Source of the DNA: Firmicutes bacterium TM09-10
GTDB taxonomy: Bacteria > Bacillota > Clostridia > Lachnospirales > Lachnospiraceae
Direction: 5' to 3'
DNA length: 64,000 nt
NCBI GenBank assembly: GCA_003481005.1
Contig: QUKC01000019.1
Span: 359-64,358 of the forward strand
Positions 27,077 to 36,700 of the stretch are shown here, in pieces; the stretch's first letter is position 1, and every line of letters begins with the position of its first letter. The notes under the pieces were generated by a model. The model had not been told where the DNA came from and did no database searches. It saw nothing but the letters and a program-made list of their open reading frames with translations. The translations under genes were made by a program, and so were the position numbers.

Positions 27077-28051
27077 ATGAAGGGAAAGCATAGGATTGTC
27101 GTTTCAACGAAGCGACAGAAATATGAATTTGAATTACGGCGTAATTTGACGATACTTCGTGGAGACAGTGCGACTGGGAAAACGACATTGATTGAGATGA
27201 TACAGGATCATGAAAATGATCCGTTAGGAAGCCCGGTAGAGTTGATCAGTGATAAAAAGTGTTATGTGCTGGAGGGCGCTTTATGGAAAGAACAATTGGC
27301 TGGAATCACTGACAGTATTGTTTTTATCGATGAAGGAAATACCTTTGTAAAAGCAGAAGAATTTGCAGGTGTCATTCAAAATACGGATAATTATTATGTT
27401 ATTGTGTCGAGAGAGTCTCTTCCGGCGTTGCCCTATAGTGTGGAAGAAATTTATGGAATCCGGACTTCTGGAAAATATGGAACACTGAAGCAGATCTATC
27501 ACGAGTTTTACAGAATATATAACTTAGATGAAACGAAAGGTGAAATAGAGCCGGAGGCTGTTGTTACAGAAGACAGTAATTCGGGATATCAGTTTTTTGA
27601 CGCAGTGTGCAGAGAAAACGGTTTGACGTGTGAAACCCTGAATGGGAAATCCAATATTTTCCGTTATTTGAAAGTGCATAAGAATGAAAAGATTCTTGTC
27701 ATTGCAGATGGTGCTGCGTTTGGTTCTGAAATGGATCGGGTTATGCGATTGATGGAGAGCAGAAAAAATATCGTATTATACTTGCCGGAATCATTCGAAT
27801 GGTTGATTTTATCAGCAGGAGTATTAAAAAATGCTGCGATGGAGAAGATTTTGAAGAATCCATCTGAATATGTGGAAAGCAGGAACTATTTTAGCTGGGA
27901 GCGTTTTTTTACAGCGCTTTTGATAGAAGAAACAAAAGGAACTTATTTGGCTTATTTCAAACGAAACCTGAACCCGGTATATTTAAATGAGAGCATAAAA
28001 ACAGCAATTTTATCCCAAATGAAAAAGATAAAGATAGATAGAAAAAAATAA
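27077..28051 (+). CDS. P-loop ATPase with Toprim-like C-terminal region, DUF4869 partner
   Basis: 324 aa. Walker A GDSATGKT at 29-36 and a Walker B strand IVFIDEG at 81-87. Then YYVIVSRESLPALP (106-120) resembles the strand that follows Walker B in AAA/ABC-type ATPases. In the C-terminal half, a conserved acidic turn (TEDSNSG, about 164-170) and the strand ILVIADGAAFGSEMD (206-220) recall the Glu and Asp-x-x motifs of Toprim nucleases. That would make it a short relative of OLD-type ATPase-nucleases; this is inference only. Relatives carry uninformative names in databases. It follows the DUF4869 gene by 14 bp, probably coupled, and ends at a bidirectional terminator. Confidence 0.7.
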   Translation: MKGKHRIVVSTKRQKYEFELRRNLTILRGDSATGKTTLIEMIQDHENDPLGSPVELISDKKCYVLEGALWKEQLAGITDSIVFIDEGNTFVKAEEFAGVIQNTDNYYVIVSRESLPALPYSVEEIYGIRTSGKYGTLKQIYHEFYRIYNLDETKGEIEPEAVVTEDSNSGYQFFDAVCRENGLTCETLNGKSNIFRYLKVHKNEKILVIADGAAFGSEMDRVMRLMESRKNIVLYLPESFEWLILSAGVLKNAAMEKILKNPSEYVESRNYFSWERFFTALLIEETKGTYLAYFKRNLNPVYLNESIKTAILSQMKKIKIDRKK

Positions 28052-28060
28052 TGTTTCCCC

Positions 28061-28123
28061 AAAAAACATCCCCAGCGTTACCGCGATTATCATATAAACC
28101 GCGACGCGCTGGGGGATATTTTT
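28061..28123. terminator. Bidirectional intrinsic terminator
   Basis: ATCCCCAGCG and CGCGG arms pair with CCGCG and CGCTGGGGGAT; T runs are present on both strands. It separates the convergent ATPase gene and ABC exporter operon. Confidence 0.88.
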
Positions 28124-28207
28124 CCAATAACAGGTATTCAAGCATTTAGCCGTCTTGCGCAGGCACAGACACCTGCAATGTCGAATTTAGCGACCAGCAC
28201 TCTTCGC

Positions 28208-29992
28208 TCACATCAGCGATGCATACTGGGACATATAGAGCTTGTAATATTCTCCTTTTTGAGCCATCAGCTCATCATGTGTGCCTTTTTCCAGGATCGT
28301 TCCCTTGTCCACATACATGATGCAGGAAGAATTTTTAATTGTGGAAAGACGATGTGCGATGATGAAGGAGGTACGTCCCTTCAGCAGTTCATTTAAGCCC
28401 TTCTGCAGGATGATCTCTGTTTCGGTATCGATACTGGAGGTTGCCTCATCCAGGATCAGGATCTTCGGGTCAGCCAGAAGTGCGCGGGCAAAGGAGATCA
28501 GCTGGCGCTGTCCGGCGGACAGACGGCTTCCCCGTTCATTTACCTGTGTCTGATAACCGTTTTCCATTTCCATGATGAAGTCATGGGCGCAGACTGTTTT
28601 TGCAGCCCGGATGACCTCTTCATCTGTAGCGCTGAAGTTGCCGTAGCGGATGTTATCCATGATTGTGCCGGAGAAAATGAAACTGTCCTGCATCATGACA
28701 CCCATCTGTTTGCGGAGAGAACGGATGGTAACGCCTGCGATATCGACGCCATCGATTAAAATCCGCCCGGAATCTACGTTATAGAAGCGGCTCAACAGAT
28801 TCACCAGGGTTGTTTTGCCGGCACCGGTGGGGCCTACCACTGCAAACGACTGCCCCTGGTTTGCGTGGAAGGAAACATCCTTTAAGATCGGAACGCCAGG
28901 CTCATAGCTGAAGGTAACGTGGTCGAAGGTAACATCCCCGTGGATCGGAGGCATTTCAACCGCATCCTCCCGGTCTTTGACCACAACCGGCTCGTCGATA
29001 GTTTCAAAAATACGCTCCAGATAGGAGATCGCGGTCAGAAGAGAGTTGTAAAAGCCAGCCAGCGTGTTGATCGGTGCCCAGAAACGTCCGATATAAGCAG
29101 TAAAAGCAACCAGCACACCGACGGTAATGCCGGTTTCGCCGTTGATCATCCAGCTGACACCGAGCACATAGATCGCTGCAGTTGTAATTATTGAAATGAT
29201 ATCGATGCTGGGACCCATCGTAAAGTTGAACATAACGGCGCGCATCCAGGATTTCCGGTAGCTGCCGCTTAAGTTGTTGAAAATACCGCTGTTCACGTCT
29301 TCCCGGACGAAGGATTGGGTAACACGGATCCCGTTGATACTTTCAGCAATGTACGCGTTTAAGTTGGACTGCTTATTGCTTTGAACCTGCCATGCGGTAC
29401 GCTGTTTTTTCTTGATGACAACGATAACGATCGCGAGGATCGGAAGACCGCAGAGACATACAAGCGTCAGCCGGACATTTAAGATCAGCATGAAAACGAT
29501 GATAAACACCAGGTTGCACAGGTCCGTGATGGTATTTAAGATACCGTTGGAAAGCAGGTCGCTGATGCTGTTGACATAGTTTACAACACGCACCTGAATT
29601 TTACCGTGAGGGCGGTCATCATAGTAGGAGAACGGAAGCTCCTGCAGATGCTCAAAGATGTCATAGCGCATGTCGTGAATGATCTGCTGTCCGATCTGGT
29701 TGGTGTATTTGATCTTGTAGCGAAGGCTGAAGGCACTGTAAAATGCGGCAAGCAGTGTCAAAAAGCTGTAAAATGCGATTCCCTTCATGTCCTTGTTCGG
29801 GATGCAGACGTCCATGACCTTCTGAAAAAATTGCGGAATCAGCATGGTAAAAGCGGAAGCGGAGAGCATCATGAAGCCGACACTGACAAACCGTTTCCGG
29901 TAAGGAATCAGATAAGCGAGCAGACGTTTTAACTGATTGAGGTCAAATTTATCTTCCAGGACTTCGTCCACATCATATTTATTTCGTGCCAT
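28208..29992 (-). CDS. ABC exporter half-transporter (consensus ATPase site)
   Basis: 594 aa. An N-terminal six-helix exporter membrane domain (about 30-320) and a C-terminal nucleotide-binding domain: GPTGAGKTT, LSAGQRQLISFARALL and ILDEATSSIDTE with an intact catalytic Glu. It lies 6 bp after its partner in the same operon, so the two probably form a heterodimeric multidrug- or peptide-type exporter. GGAAGTGAG precedes ATG 29992. Substrate unknown. Confidence 0.94.
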   Translation of the reverse strand: MARNKYDVDEVLEDKFDLNQLKRLLAYLIPYRKRFVSVGFMMLSASAFTMLIPQFFQKVMDVCIPNKDMKGIAFYSFLTLLAAFYSAFSLRYKIKYTNQIGQQIIHDMRYDIFEHLQELPFSYYDDRPHGKIQVRVVNYVNSISDLLSNGILNTITDLCNLVFIIVFMLILNVRLTLVCLCGLPILAIVIVVIKKKQRTAWQVQSNKQSNLNAYIAESINGIRVTQSFVREDVNSGIFNNLSGSYRKSWMRAVMFNFTMGPSIDIISIITTAAIYVLGVSWMINGETGITVGVLVAFTAYIGRFWAPINTLAGFYNSLLTAISYLERIFETIDEPVVVKDREDAVEMPPIHGDVTFDHVTFSYEPGVPILKDVSFHANQGQSFAVVGPTGAGKTTLVNLLSRFYNVDSGRILIDGVDIAGVTIRSLRKQMGVMMQDSFIFSGTIMDNIRYGNFSATDEEVIRAAKTVCAHDFIMEMENGYQTQVNERGSRLSAGQRQLISFARALLADPKILILDEATSSIDTETEIILQKGLNELLKGRTSFIIAHRLSTIKNSSCIMYVDKGTILEKGTHDELMAQKGEYYKLYMSQYASLM

Positions 29993-29998
29993 GAGTTC

Positions 29999-31774
29999 TC
30001 ACTTCCTTTCGTTGGCTGTAACCTGACGGTATTCTTCCTGTTCTTCTCTGGAAGGAAGCTCGCCGTACTGATGATGGAACGCGCTTGCATAGTAGCCGTC
30101 ATTTGCAAGCAGCTCCTGATGCGTTCCGTGTTCGATAATCCGGCCGTTATCCATAACCAGGATCTGATCAGCGTCTTTAATGGAAGAAATACGGTAGGTG
30201 ATGACGAAGATCGTGCACTGGCCGTTTAATTTGCCGAGCTGCTGCTGGATATAGCTTTCTGTTTCCATATCAACGGCGGAAGTAGTATCGTCCAGAATCA
30301 GGATGGACGGTTTCTTTAACAGGGCGCGTGCAAGGGAAATACGCTGCTTCTGACCGCCGGAGAGTCCGACACCGCGCTCGCCGACGATGGTATCATAGCC
30401 TTCGGGCATAGCCTTGATGAAATGGTTGGCATCTGCCATGACAGCAGCTTCGTGAATTTCCTCAAATGTACAGTTCGGACGACCGTATGCGATATTCCCT
30501 TCAATTGTATCAGAAAAAAGAAAGATATCCTGCATTGCCATGCCGATGTTGTCACGCAGATCGTAAAGGTTCCAGTCCTTGACGTTTACGCCATCTACCA
30601 GAACCTCGCCGGAGGTCGCGTCGACAAAACGGCACAGCAGGTTCATGATGGTGGATTTGCCGGCACCGGTGGAACCGAGAATGCCGACTGTCTGTCCTTT
30701 TTTCACAGAAAAGCTGATATCCTTTACGATATCCTCATCATCTGCCGTATAGGAAACATCTTTAAATTCAACATTTCCTTCCATATGTTTGCGGGAAACC
30801 GGCACAGGAGGCATTTTTACAAGAGGCTCTTCCACATAGGTTGTGTAAATTTTTTCTACGGAGGTGATAAAACGGTGGGTATCATTGACCCACCAGCCTG
30901 CCATACGCAGCGGAGCGTTTAACATCCACAGATAACCGTTGACGGTTACGAGGTTACCGATTGTCATTTCTCCGGTAATTACCATCCAGCCGCCGTAGAG
31001 CATCAGGACAACGTTTAAGACATATGCCAGAACTTCGAAGATCGGAAGGTATTTCATCCAGACCTTTGAGGAGTTCAACTGTGCGTCCATGTAGGCATCG
31101 TTTTCCTTATTAAATTTTTCAATTTCAAAGTTTTCCTTGGCAAAGGCTTTTACGACACGGTTGCCGCTGACATTTTCCTGAACGAAGGCATTCAGGGAAG
31201 AAAAGCAGTCGCGGATGCGCTGGAATGTCGGTCGAACCTCTTTGGACTGTTTTGCTGTGGTGATGGCTGTAAAGGGCAGAACGATCAGCATGCAGAGCGC
31301 CAGCTTCACATTTACCGTAAAGATCATGAAGAGCGCAAAGCAGAACAGCAGGATATTTTCGTAAACCTGATAGATAATGTAAGCAACGAAGTGGCGGATT
31401 GCTTCCATGTCGCCGGTTTGACGGCTCATCAGGTCGCCTGTTTTTTTCTTGCTGTAAAAGGCGAAGTCCTCTGTCAGAAGGCGGCGGTAAACAACGTCCC
31501 GCATGTCGTAGAGCACGCCCTGCGAGCATACTTCGAAAATAACCTGATAAAAGAAACGCAGGGCACCGCGGACCAGCGTAACTAAAAGCAGGATGAGAAC
31601 AAGCTTCCAAAGCAGGTCATACTGACCGCCCTGAATGACATCATCTACGATCATACCGGAAACGTAAGGGTTTACGATGGCGAGAACGGAAATGAAAGTC
31701 GTCAGGATCAGGCCGCCCAGAAGCTTGAAGCGGTACTTTCTGAGAAATCCCCAGAACCATTTCATTGGTGTCAT
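29999..31774 (-). CDS. ABC exporter half-transporter (degenerate ATPase site)
   Basis: 591 aa. The same layout as its partner: exporter membrane domain, then GSTGAGKST, LSGGQKQRISLARALL and a Walker B ending ILDDTTSAVD. The catalytic Glu is replaced by Asp, a common mark of the degenerate site in heterodimeric exporters such as BmrC or TM287. It is the first gene of the operon. AAGGAAAT lies just before ATG 31774; ATG 31765 is an alternative. The leader contains a hairpin followed by a T run close to the ribosome binding site. Confidence 0.93.
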   Translation of the reverse strand: MTPMKWFWGFLRKYRFKLLGGLILTTFISVLAIVNPYVSGMIVDDVIQGGQYDLLWKLVLILLLVTLVRGALRFFYQVIFEVCSQGVLYDMRDVVYRRLLTEDFAFYSKKKTGDLMSRQTGDMEAIRHFVAYIIYQVYENILLFCFALFMIFTVNVKLALCMLIVLPFTAITTAKQSKEVRPTFQRIRDCFSSLNAFVQENVSGNRVVKAFAKENFEIEKFNKENDAYMDAQLNSSKVWMKYLPIFEVLAYVLNVVLMLYGGWMVITGEMTIGNLVTVNGYLWMLNAPLRMAGWWVNDTHRFITSVEKIYTTYVEEPLVKMPPVPVSRKHMEGNVEFKDVSYTADDEDIVKDISFSVKKGQTVGILGSTGAGKSTIMNLLCRFVDATSGEVLVDGVNVKDWNLYDLRDNIGMAMQDIFLFSDTIEGNIAYGRPNCTFEEIHEAAVMADANHFIKAMPEGYDTIVGERGVGLSGGQKQRISLARALLKKPSILILDDTTSAVDMETESYIQQQLGKLNGQCTIFVITYRISSIKDADQILVMDNGRIIEHGTHQELLANDGYYASAFHHQYGELPSREEQEEYRQVTANERK

Positions 31775-31793
31775 ATTTCCTTTTTTCCTTCCT

Positions 31794-31837
31794 TAAAAAA
31801 GTATCCATGGGCTTTGATAGATCATGGATAAAAAAAG
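31794..31837 (-). promoter_or_regulatory. Terminator-like hairpin in the ABC operon leader
   Basis: Read on the minus strand: TATCCATG, a 13-nt loop, CATGGATA, then CTTTTTT, about 20-50 bp upstream of the first ABC gene. It would work as an attenuator if a competing structure exists; none was identified. Confidence 0.4.
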
Positions 31838-32004
31838 TGTATCGCAAAATATTTTATTTGGAATGTACAATCTTGCAGGTTTCATGTAAAATGTTGTTAA
31901 ATGGTAACTGTGAGGAAACTGAACAGTTACGTTAAAGGTTTTTGTGGGATGTTGCAGGAAAATAAAAGATAAATTTCAGGCATCCGGGAAGGAAGCTGGT
32001 GGAT

Positions 32005-32859
32005 ATGGAACGGGAAAACACGGTATTTCAGGAGGAGTTAAATCCGACCTTCTTGTTTATGTGGAAGGGAACACGTGTGGAGGATGAGCCGAACTATCAC
32101 TGCCATGAGCATCTGGAGCTGTGTTATATCCAATCCGGGACAGGAAAGCACAGAATCGGCGATACGATATATGAAGTAAAAGAGGGTGACCTGCTGGTCA
32201 TCAATGAAGGAGTCTATCATCAAAGCCTGGCGGGAGAGCATAAAACGCCGGTTGCGGAATTTTACGTGGGGCTGACAGATTTAAATCTGGCGGGGCTTGG
32301 GCGCAACCACTTTCCACTACCGGGGAATTGCCCGGTATTTCGTACGGAGGGAGAGCTGCAGCGTAAGCTTTCCAAGCTCTGTATGGCAATGGAGGCAGAG
32401 CAGGAGCTTTGCCGGATCGGGCGCTATTATATGATGAAGACGTATGCCATGCAAATGCTTCTTTTGCTGCTGCGGGAAGAAGAAGAGACCGGTAAGCCGC
32501 AGAAGGCAGGTGGATGCTCCTTTGAATCCGCGAACCGGAAATATCTCGTGGAGAAGATCACGGATTACTTTGAAGATCATTATGCAGAGAAAATCTCTCT
32601 TGACCGGATCGCCGGCAATATGTATCTGAGCACCTTTTATGTGTCCAGGATTTTCAAGGCGGAAACCGGAAACACACCGATTCATTATCTGATTGATATT
32701 CGTCTGACCAAGGCCTATAACCTGCTGACGCAGAATCTGGAAATGAGCATTCAGGAAATCGCGGCGCAGGTCGGCTATGAGGATGCCTATCATTTCAGCA
32801 AGCTGTTCAAGAAAAAATATGGGGTGGCTCCGTCTGCAGTGCGGTGCAGGATACTATAA
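32005..32859 (+). CDS. AraC-family transcriptional regulator
   Basis: 284 aa. N-terminal cupin (HCHEHLELCYIQSGTGKH, then EGDLLVINEGVYHQ) and a C-terminal double helix-turn-helix (ISLDRIAGNMYLSTFYVSRIF, then IQEIAAQVGYEDAYHFSKLFKKKYG). It is divergent from the ABC exporter operon across about 230 bp, so it may control it. ATG 32005 is used; GTG 31999, two codons earlier, has better spacing to AGGA and cannot be excluded. No terminator is seen before the next repeat. Confidence 0.9.
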   Translation: MERENTVFQEELNPTFLFMWKGTRVEDEPNYHCHEHLELCYIQSGTGKHRIGDTIYEVKEGDLLVINEGVYHQSLAGEHKTPVAEFYVGLTDLNLAGLGRNHFPLPGNCPVFRTEGELQRKLSKLCMAMEAEQELCRIGRYYMMKTYAMQMLLLLLREEEETGKPQKAGGCSFESANRKYLVEKITDYFEDHYAEKISLDRIAGNMYLSTFYVSRIFKAETGNTPIHYLIDIRLTKAYNLLTQNLEMSIQEIAAQVGYEDAYHFSKLFKKKYGVAPSAVRCRIL

Positions 32860-32901
32860 AGCAGCAGAATACGCCCATTCGGCTGAATACGGCCTGCCAT
32901 A

Positions 32902-32943
32902 ATTCATGACAATAGAATGCTCACAGAGCGTGCATTCTATTGT
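32902..32943 (+). repeat. 35-bp palindrome family 1, copy 5
   Basis: Core 32909-32943, preceded by ATTCATG; one base differs in the centre (CTCACAGAGCG). It lies 32 bp before the start codon of the TRIC-type gene, so it is probably within that gene's leader. Confidence 0.95.
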
Positions 32944-32974
32944 ATTAACAAAAAGGAACTGGGGACAGGAGAAC

Positions 32975-33670
32975 ATGGAAAATCCGATTATTTTTACGGC
33001 GGAGATCATCGGGACGATCGCTTTTGCATCGTCCGGGGCAATGCTGGGTATCCGCAAAAATCTGGATCTGTTCGGGGTACTGGTGCTGGGACTGTGTGTT
33101 GCAGTCGGAGGCGGCATTGTCCGGGATATTATCCTGGGGCGGACGCCGCCGGGAGCATTCCGGGATCCGGTTTATGCGCTGGTGGCGCTGGGAACTTCCG
33201 CTCTTTTATTTTTACTTGTCTATGGAAAGCAGGAGATCATGACGAGCCGTTATCTGACGATTTATGAGCAGGTTATGAATTACTGTGATGCGGTTGGGCT
33301 TGGGATTTTTACAGTCCTCGGCGTATATACCGCACACGGCGAGGGCTATCACGGAATCTTCTTTTTAGTGTTTTTGGGCATGATGACAGGTATCGGCGGC
33401 GGTCTGATCCGGGATATTTTAGCGGATACGATGCCGTTTATCCTGTATAAGCATATCTATGCGATGGCGGCTTTTGCGGGCGCACTGGTGTGTGTGCTTT
33501 TGATCCATATCCATCTGTATCTGGCGCTGGCAGCAGGAACTGCGGTGGTGATTGTGATCCGGGTGCTTGCGACACATTACTGTTGGGATCTGCCGCGGCC
33601 GCTGCATGAAAAAGATGCACACACGAAAACAAAAAATCTGTCCGAAAATAGTAATGCCGACGATACTTGA
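32975..33670 (+). CDS. TRIC-type / YicG-like membrane protein (UPF0126)
   Basis: 231 aa with seven hydrophobic segments arranged as two homologous halves. Each half carries the glycine-rich signature: VGGGIVRDIILGRTPPGAF and IGGGLIRDILADTMPF. Bacterial relatives are trimeric ion-permeable channels (TRIC-like); YicG relatives have been linked to glycine and amino-acid effects. AGGAG lies 6 bp before ATG 32975. The open frame upstream reads through palindrome copy 5 and is not believed. Confidence 0.9.
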   Translation: MENPIIFTAEIIGTIAFASSGAMLGIRKNLDLFGVLVLGLCVAVGGGIVRDIILGRTPPGAFRDPVYALVALGTSALLFLLVYGKQEIMTSRYLTIYEQVMNYCDAVGLGIFTVLGVYTAHGEGYHGIFFLVFLGMMTGIGGGLIRDILADTMPFILYKHIYAMAAFAGALVCVLLIHIHLYLALAAGTAVVIVIRVLATHYCWDLPRPLHEKDAHTKTKNLSENSNADDT

Positions 33671-33745
33671 GCAGAATCGACACTTTTGCTACCATGAAAA
33701 GAAATTTTGTGATAGAATTGGTAAGACTGAGCTGGAAACGTAAAA

Positions 33746-33761
33746 TGCCGCCTGTGCGGCA
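33746..33761 (+). promoter_or_regulatory. Short hairpin before the purL ribosome binding site
   Basis: TGCCGCC-TG-TGCGGCA, ending only a few bases before AAGGAGG. A very similar stem (GCCGC-CCT-GCGGC) sits before the asnA ribosome binding site. It could modulate translation; no ligand is implied by the sequence. Confidence 0.4.
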
Positions 33762-33773
33762 AAAGGAGGACAA

Positions 33774-36700
33774 ATGGAAAACGTAAGACGGATCTATGTG
33801 GAAAAGAAGACCGGTTACGCGGTTAAGGCACAGGAACTGAAGGAGGATCTGATCGGTTATCTGAATATGTCAGGGATCGAAGACGTCCGGATGTTCATTC
33901 GTTATGATGTGGAAAATATCAGTGATGAGGTTTTTGAACAGGCATGCCGTACTGTTTTTTCCGAGCCGCCCGTGGATATTCTGTATCGCGAGACGATCGA
34001 AATTCCTGCAAACGGACGCGTATTCAGCGTTGAATATCTGCCGGGACAGTTTGACCAGCGTGCAGATTCTGCCGTACAGTGCGTTCAGTTTTTAAAAGCG
34101 GAGGAGCAGCCGATTATCCGTACCGCAGTTACTTATTTGATTACAGGAGATCTGACAGACGAAGAATTTGACAAGATCAAGGCTTACTGCATTAACCCGG
34201 TGGATTCCAGAGAGACCGGTATGGAAAAGCCAAAGACACTCGTAACCGAGTTTGCAGAGCCCGCAGATGTCAGGATTTTAGACGGCTTTACTACGCTGGA
34301 TACAGACGGATTAAAACAGCTGTACGATTCTCTTGGTCTTGCGATGACCCTGCAGGATTTCAAGCATATCCAGAAGTATTTTGCAGGCGAGGAAAAGAGA
34401 GATCCTTCCATGACGGAGATCCGTGTGCTGGATACCTACTGGTCCGACCACTGCCGTCATACGACGTTTTCCACTGAACTGAAAAATGTCGCATTCGGAG
34501 ATGGTTTTTACCGGGAACCGATGGAAAAAACCTACCAGAGCTATCTGGATGCGCGTGCAGAGATCTTTAAAGACCGTCCGGATAAGTTTGTCTGCCTGAT
34601 GGATCTTGCACTGATGGCAATGCGTAAGCTCAAAAAAGAGGGCAAGCTGGAGGATATGGAGCAGTCCGATGAAATCAACGCCTGTTCCGTTATCGTTCCC
34701 GTTGAAATGGACTACGGCGATGGTCCTGTCACCGAGGAATGGCTCGTATTTTTCAAAAATGAAACCCACAACCACCCGACCGAAATCGAACCCTTCGGCG
34801 GTGCGGCAACCTGTCTGGGCGGCGCAATCCGCGACCCGCTTTCCGGCAGAGGTTATGTGTATCAGGCAATGCGCGTGACCGGTGCAGCGGATCCCACCGT
34901 TCCGGTTGCGGACACCTTAAAGGGAAAGCTTTCCCAGAAAAAGCTGGTGCGCGGCGCAGCATCCGGTTACTCTTCCTACGGCAACCAGATCGGCCTTGCC
35001 ACCGGTTATGTAAAAGAAATTTATCATCCCGATTATGTTGCAAAGCGTATGGAGATCGGCGCAGTTATGGGTGCGGCTCCGAGACGCAACGTCATCCGTG
35101 AAAACTCCGATCCGGACGATATCATCATCCTGTTGGGCGGACGTACCGGACGCGATGGCTGCGGCGGCGCAACCGGTTCCTCCAAGGTGCATACGGAAAA
35201 GAGTATCGAAACCTGCGGTGCTGAGGTGCAGAAGGGTAACGCCCCGACCGAAAGAAAGATTCAGAGACTGTTCCGCAGAGAAGAAGTTTCCCGTCTGATT
35301 AAAAAGTGTAACGACTTCGGCGCAGGCGGCGTTTCTGTTGCCATCGGCGAGCTGGCAGATGGCCTGACCGTTGATCTGGATAAGGTTCCCAAGAAGTATG
35401 CCGGTCTGGATGGCACAGAGCTTGCAATCTCCGAATCTCAGGAGAGAATGGCAGTTGTTGTTTCTCCGAAAGACGTTGATACCTTCTTAGGCTATGCGGC
35501 AGAAGAGAACCTGGAGGCAGTTCCGGTTGCGGTTGTAACCAAAGAACCCCGTCTGGTTTTAAACTGGCGCGGCAAGAGCATTGTAAACCTGTCCAGAGCA
35601 TTTCTGGATACCAACGGAGCACACCAGGAAACCGATGTTTTTGTAGATGTTCCGTCGAAAGAAGATAACTATTTTGAGCAGTATGCAGTTCCTGCTGTAA
35701 AGGAAGCCGTAAAAGCCGGCGATCTGAAAAAGGCATGGAAAGCGCTGCTGTCGGATTTAAATGTCTGCTCCCAGAAGGGTCTTGTGGAAATGTTCGACTC
35801 CTCCATCGGCGCAGGCAGCGTGCTGATGCCTTACGGCGGTAAGTATCAGCTGACCGAGACCCAGGCGATGGTTGCCAAGCTTCCGGTCCTGAAAGGAAAG
35901 ACCGATACGGTAACGATGATGGCATACGGCTTTGATCCGTATCTGTCCTCCTGGAGCCCTTACCACGGCGCAATTTACGCGGTTGTGGAATCCATGGCAA
36001 GAATCGTAGCGGCAGGCGGCGATTTCTCCGGAATCCGCTTTACCTTCCAGGAATATTTCCGCCGCATGACCCAGGATCCCGAACGTTGGAGCCAGCCTTT
36101 TGCAGCGCTTTTGGGCGCTTATGACGCGCAGATGGGATTCGGACTTCCGTCCATCGGCGGTAAGGATTCCATGTCCGGAACCTTTAACGATATTGACGTA
36201 CCTCCGACCCTGGTTTCTTTCGCTGTGGATGTTGCAAAGGAAAAAGATGTTATCAGCCCGGAATTAAAACAGGCTGGAAACCGTCTGGTTCGTTTCTCCA
36301 TTCAGAAGGATGCTTACGATCTGCCGGATTATGAGCAGGTAATGGCACTGTATGCAAAGATTACCGAGCTGATGGGCAAGGGCGTGATCGTTTCCGCATA
36401 TGCACTGGACAGCTATGGTGTGGCAGCAGCTCTGTCCCGCATGGCATTCGGTAACGGACTTGGCGTTGCAATTGAGGAAACGGTTTCTGCAGAGGAGCTG
36501 TTTACAAACGGCCTTGGCGATCTGGTGGCAGAAGTTCCGGCAGACCGTCTGGCGGATATGGATGTTGCTTATACGCTGCTCGGCACGGTAACGGCAGAGC
36601 CGGTATTTACCTATGGAAACATGACCCTTTCCGAAAAAGAGGCGCTGGATGCGTGGAAGAAACCTCTGGAAAAGGTATTCCCTACAAAGGCAGTCAAGGA

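Noticed and set aside
32906..32974. N-terminal extension of the TRIC-type gene
   Set aside because: The extra residues are encoded by palindrome copy 5; a good binding site supports ATG 32975.
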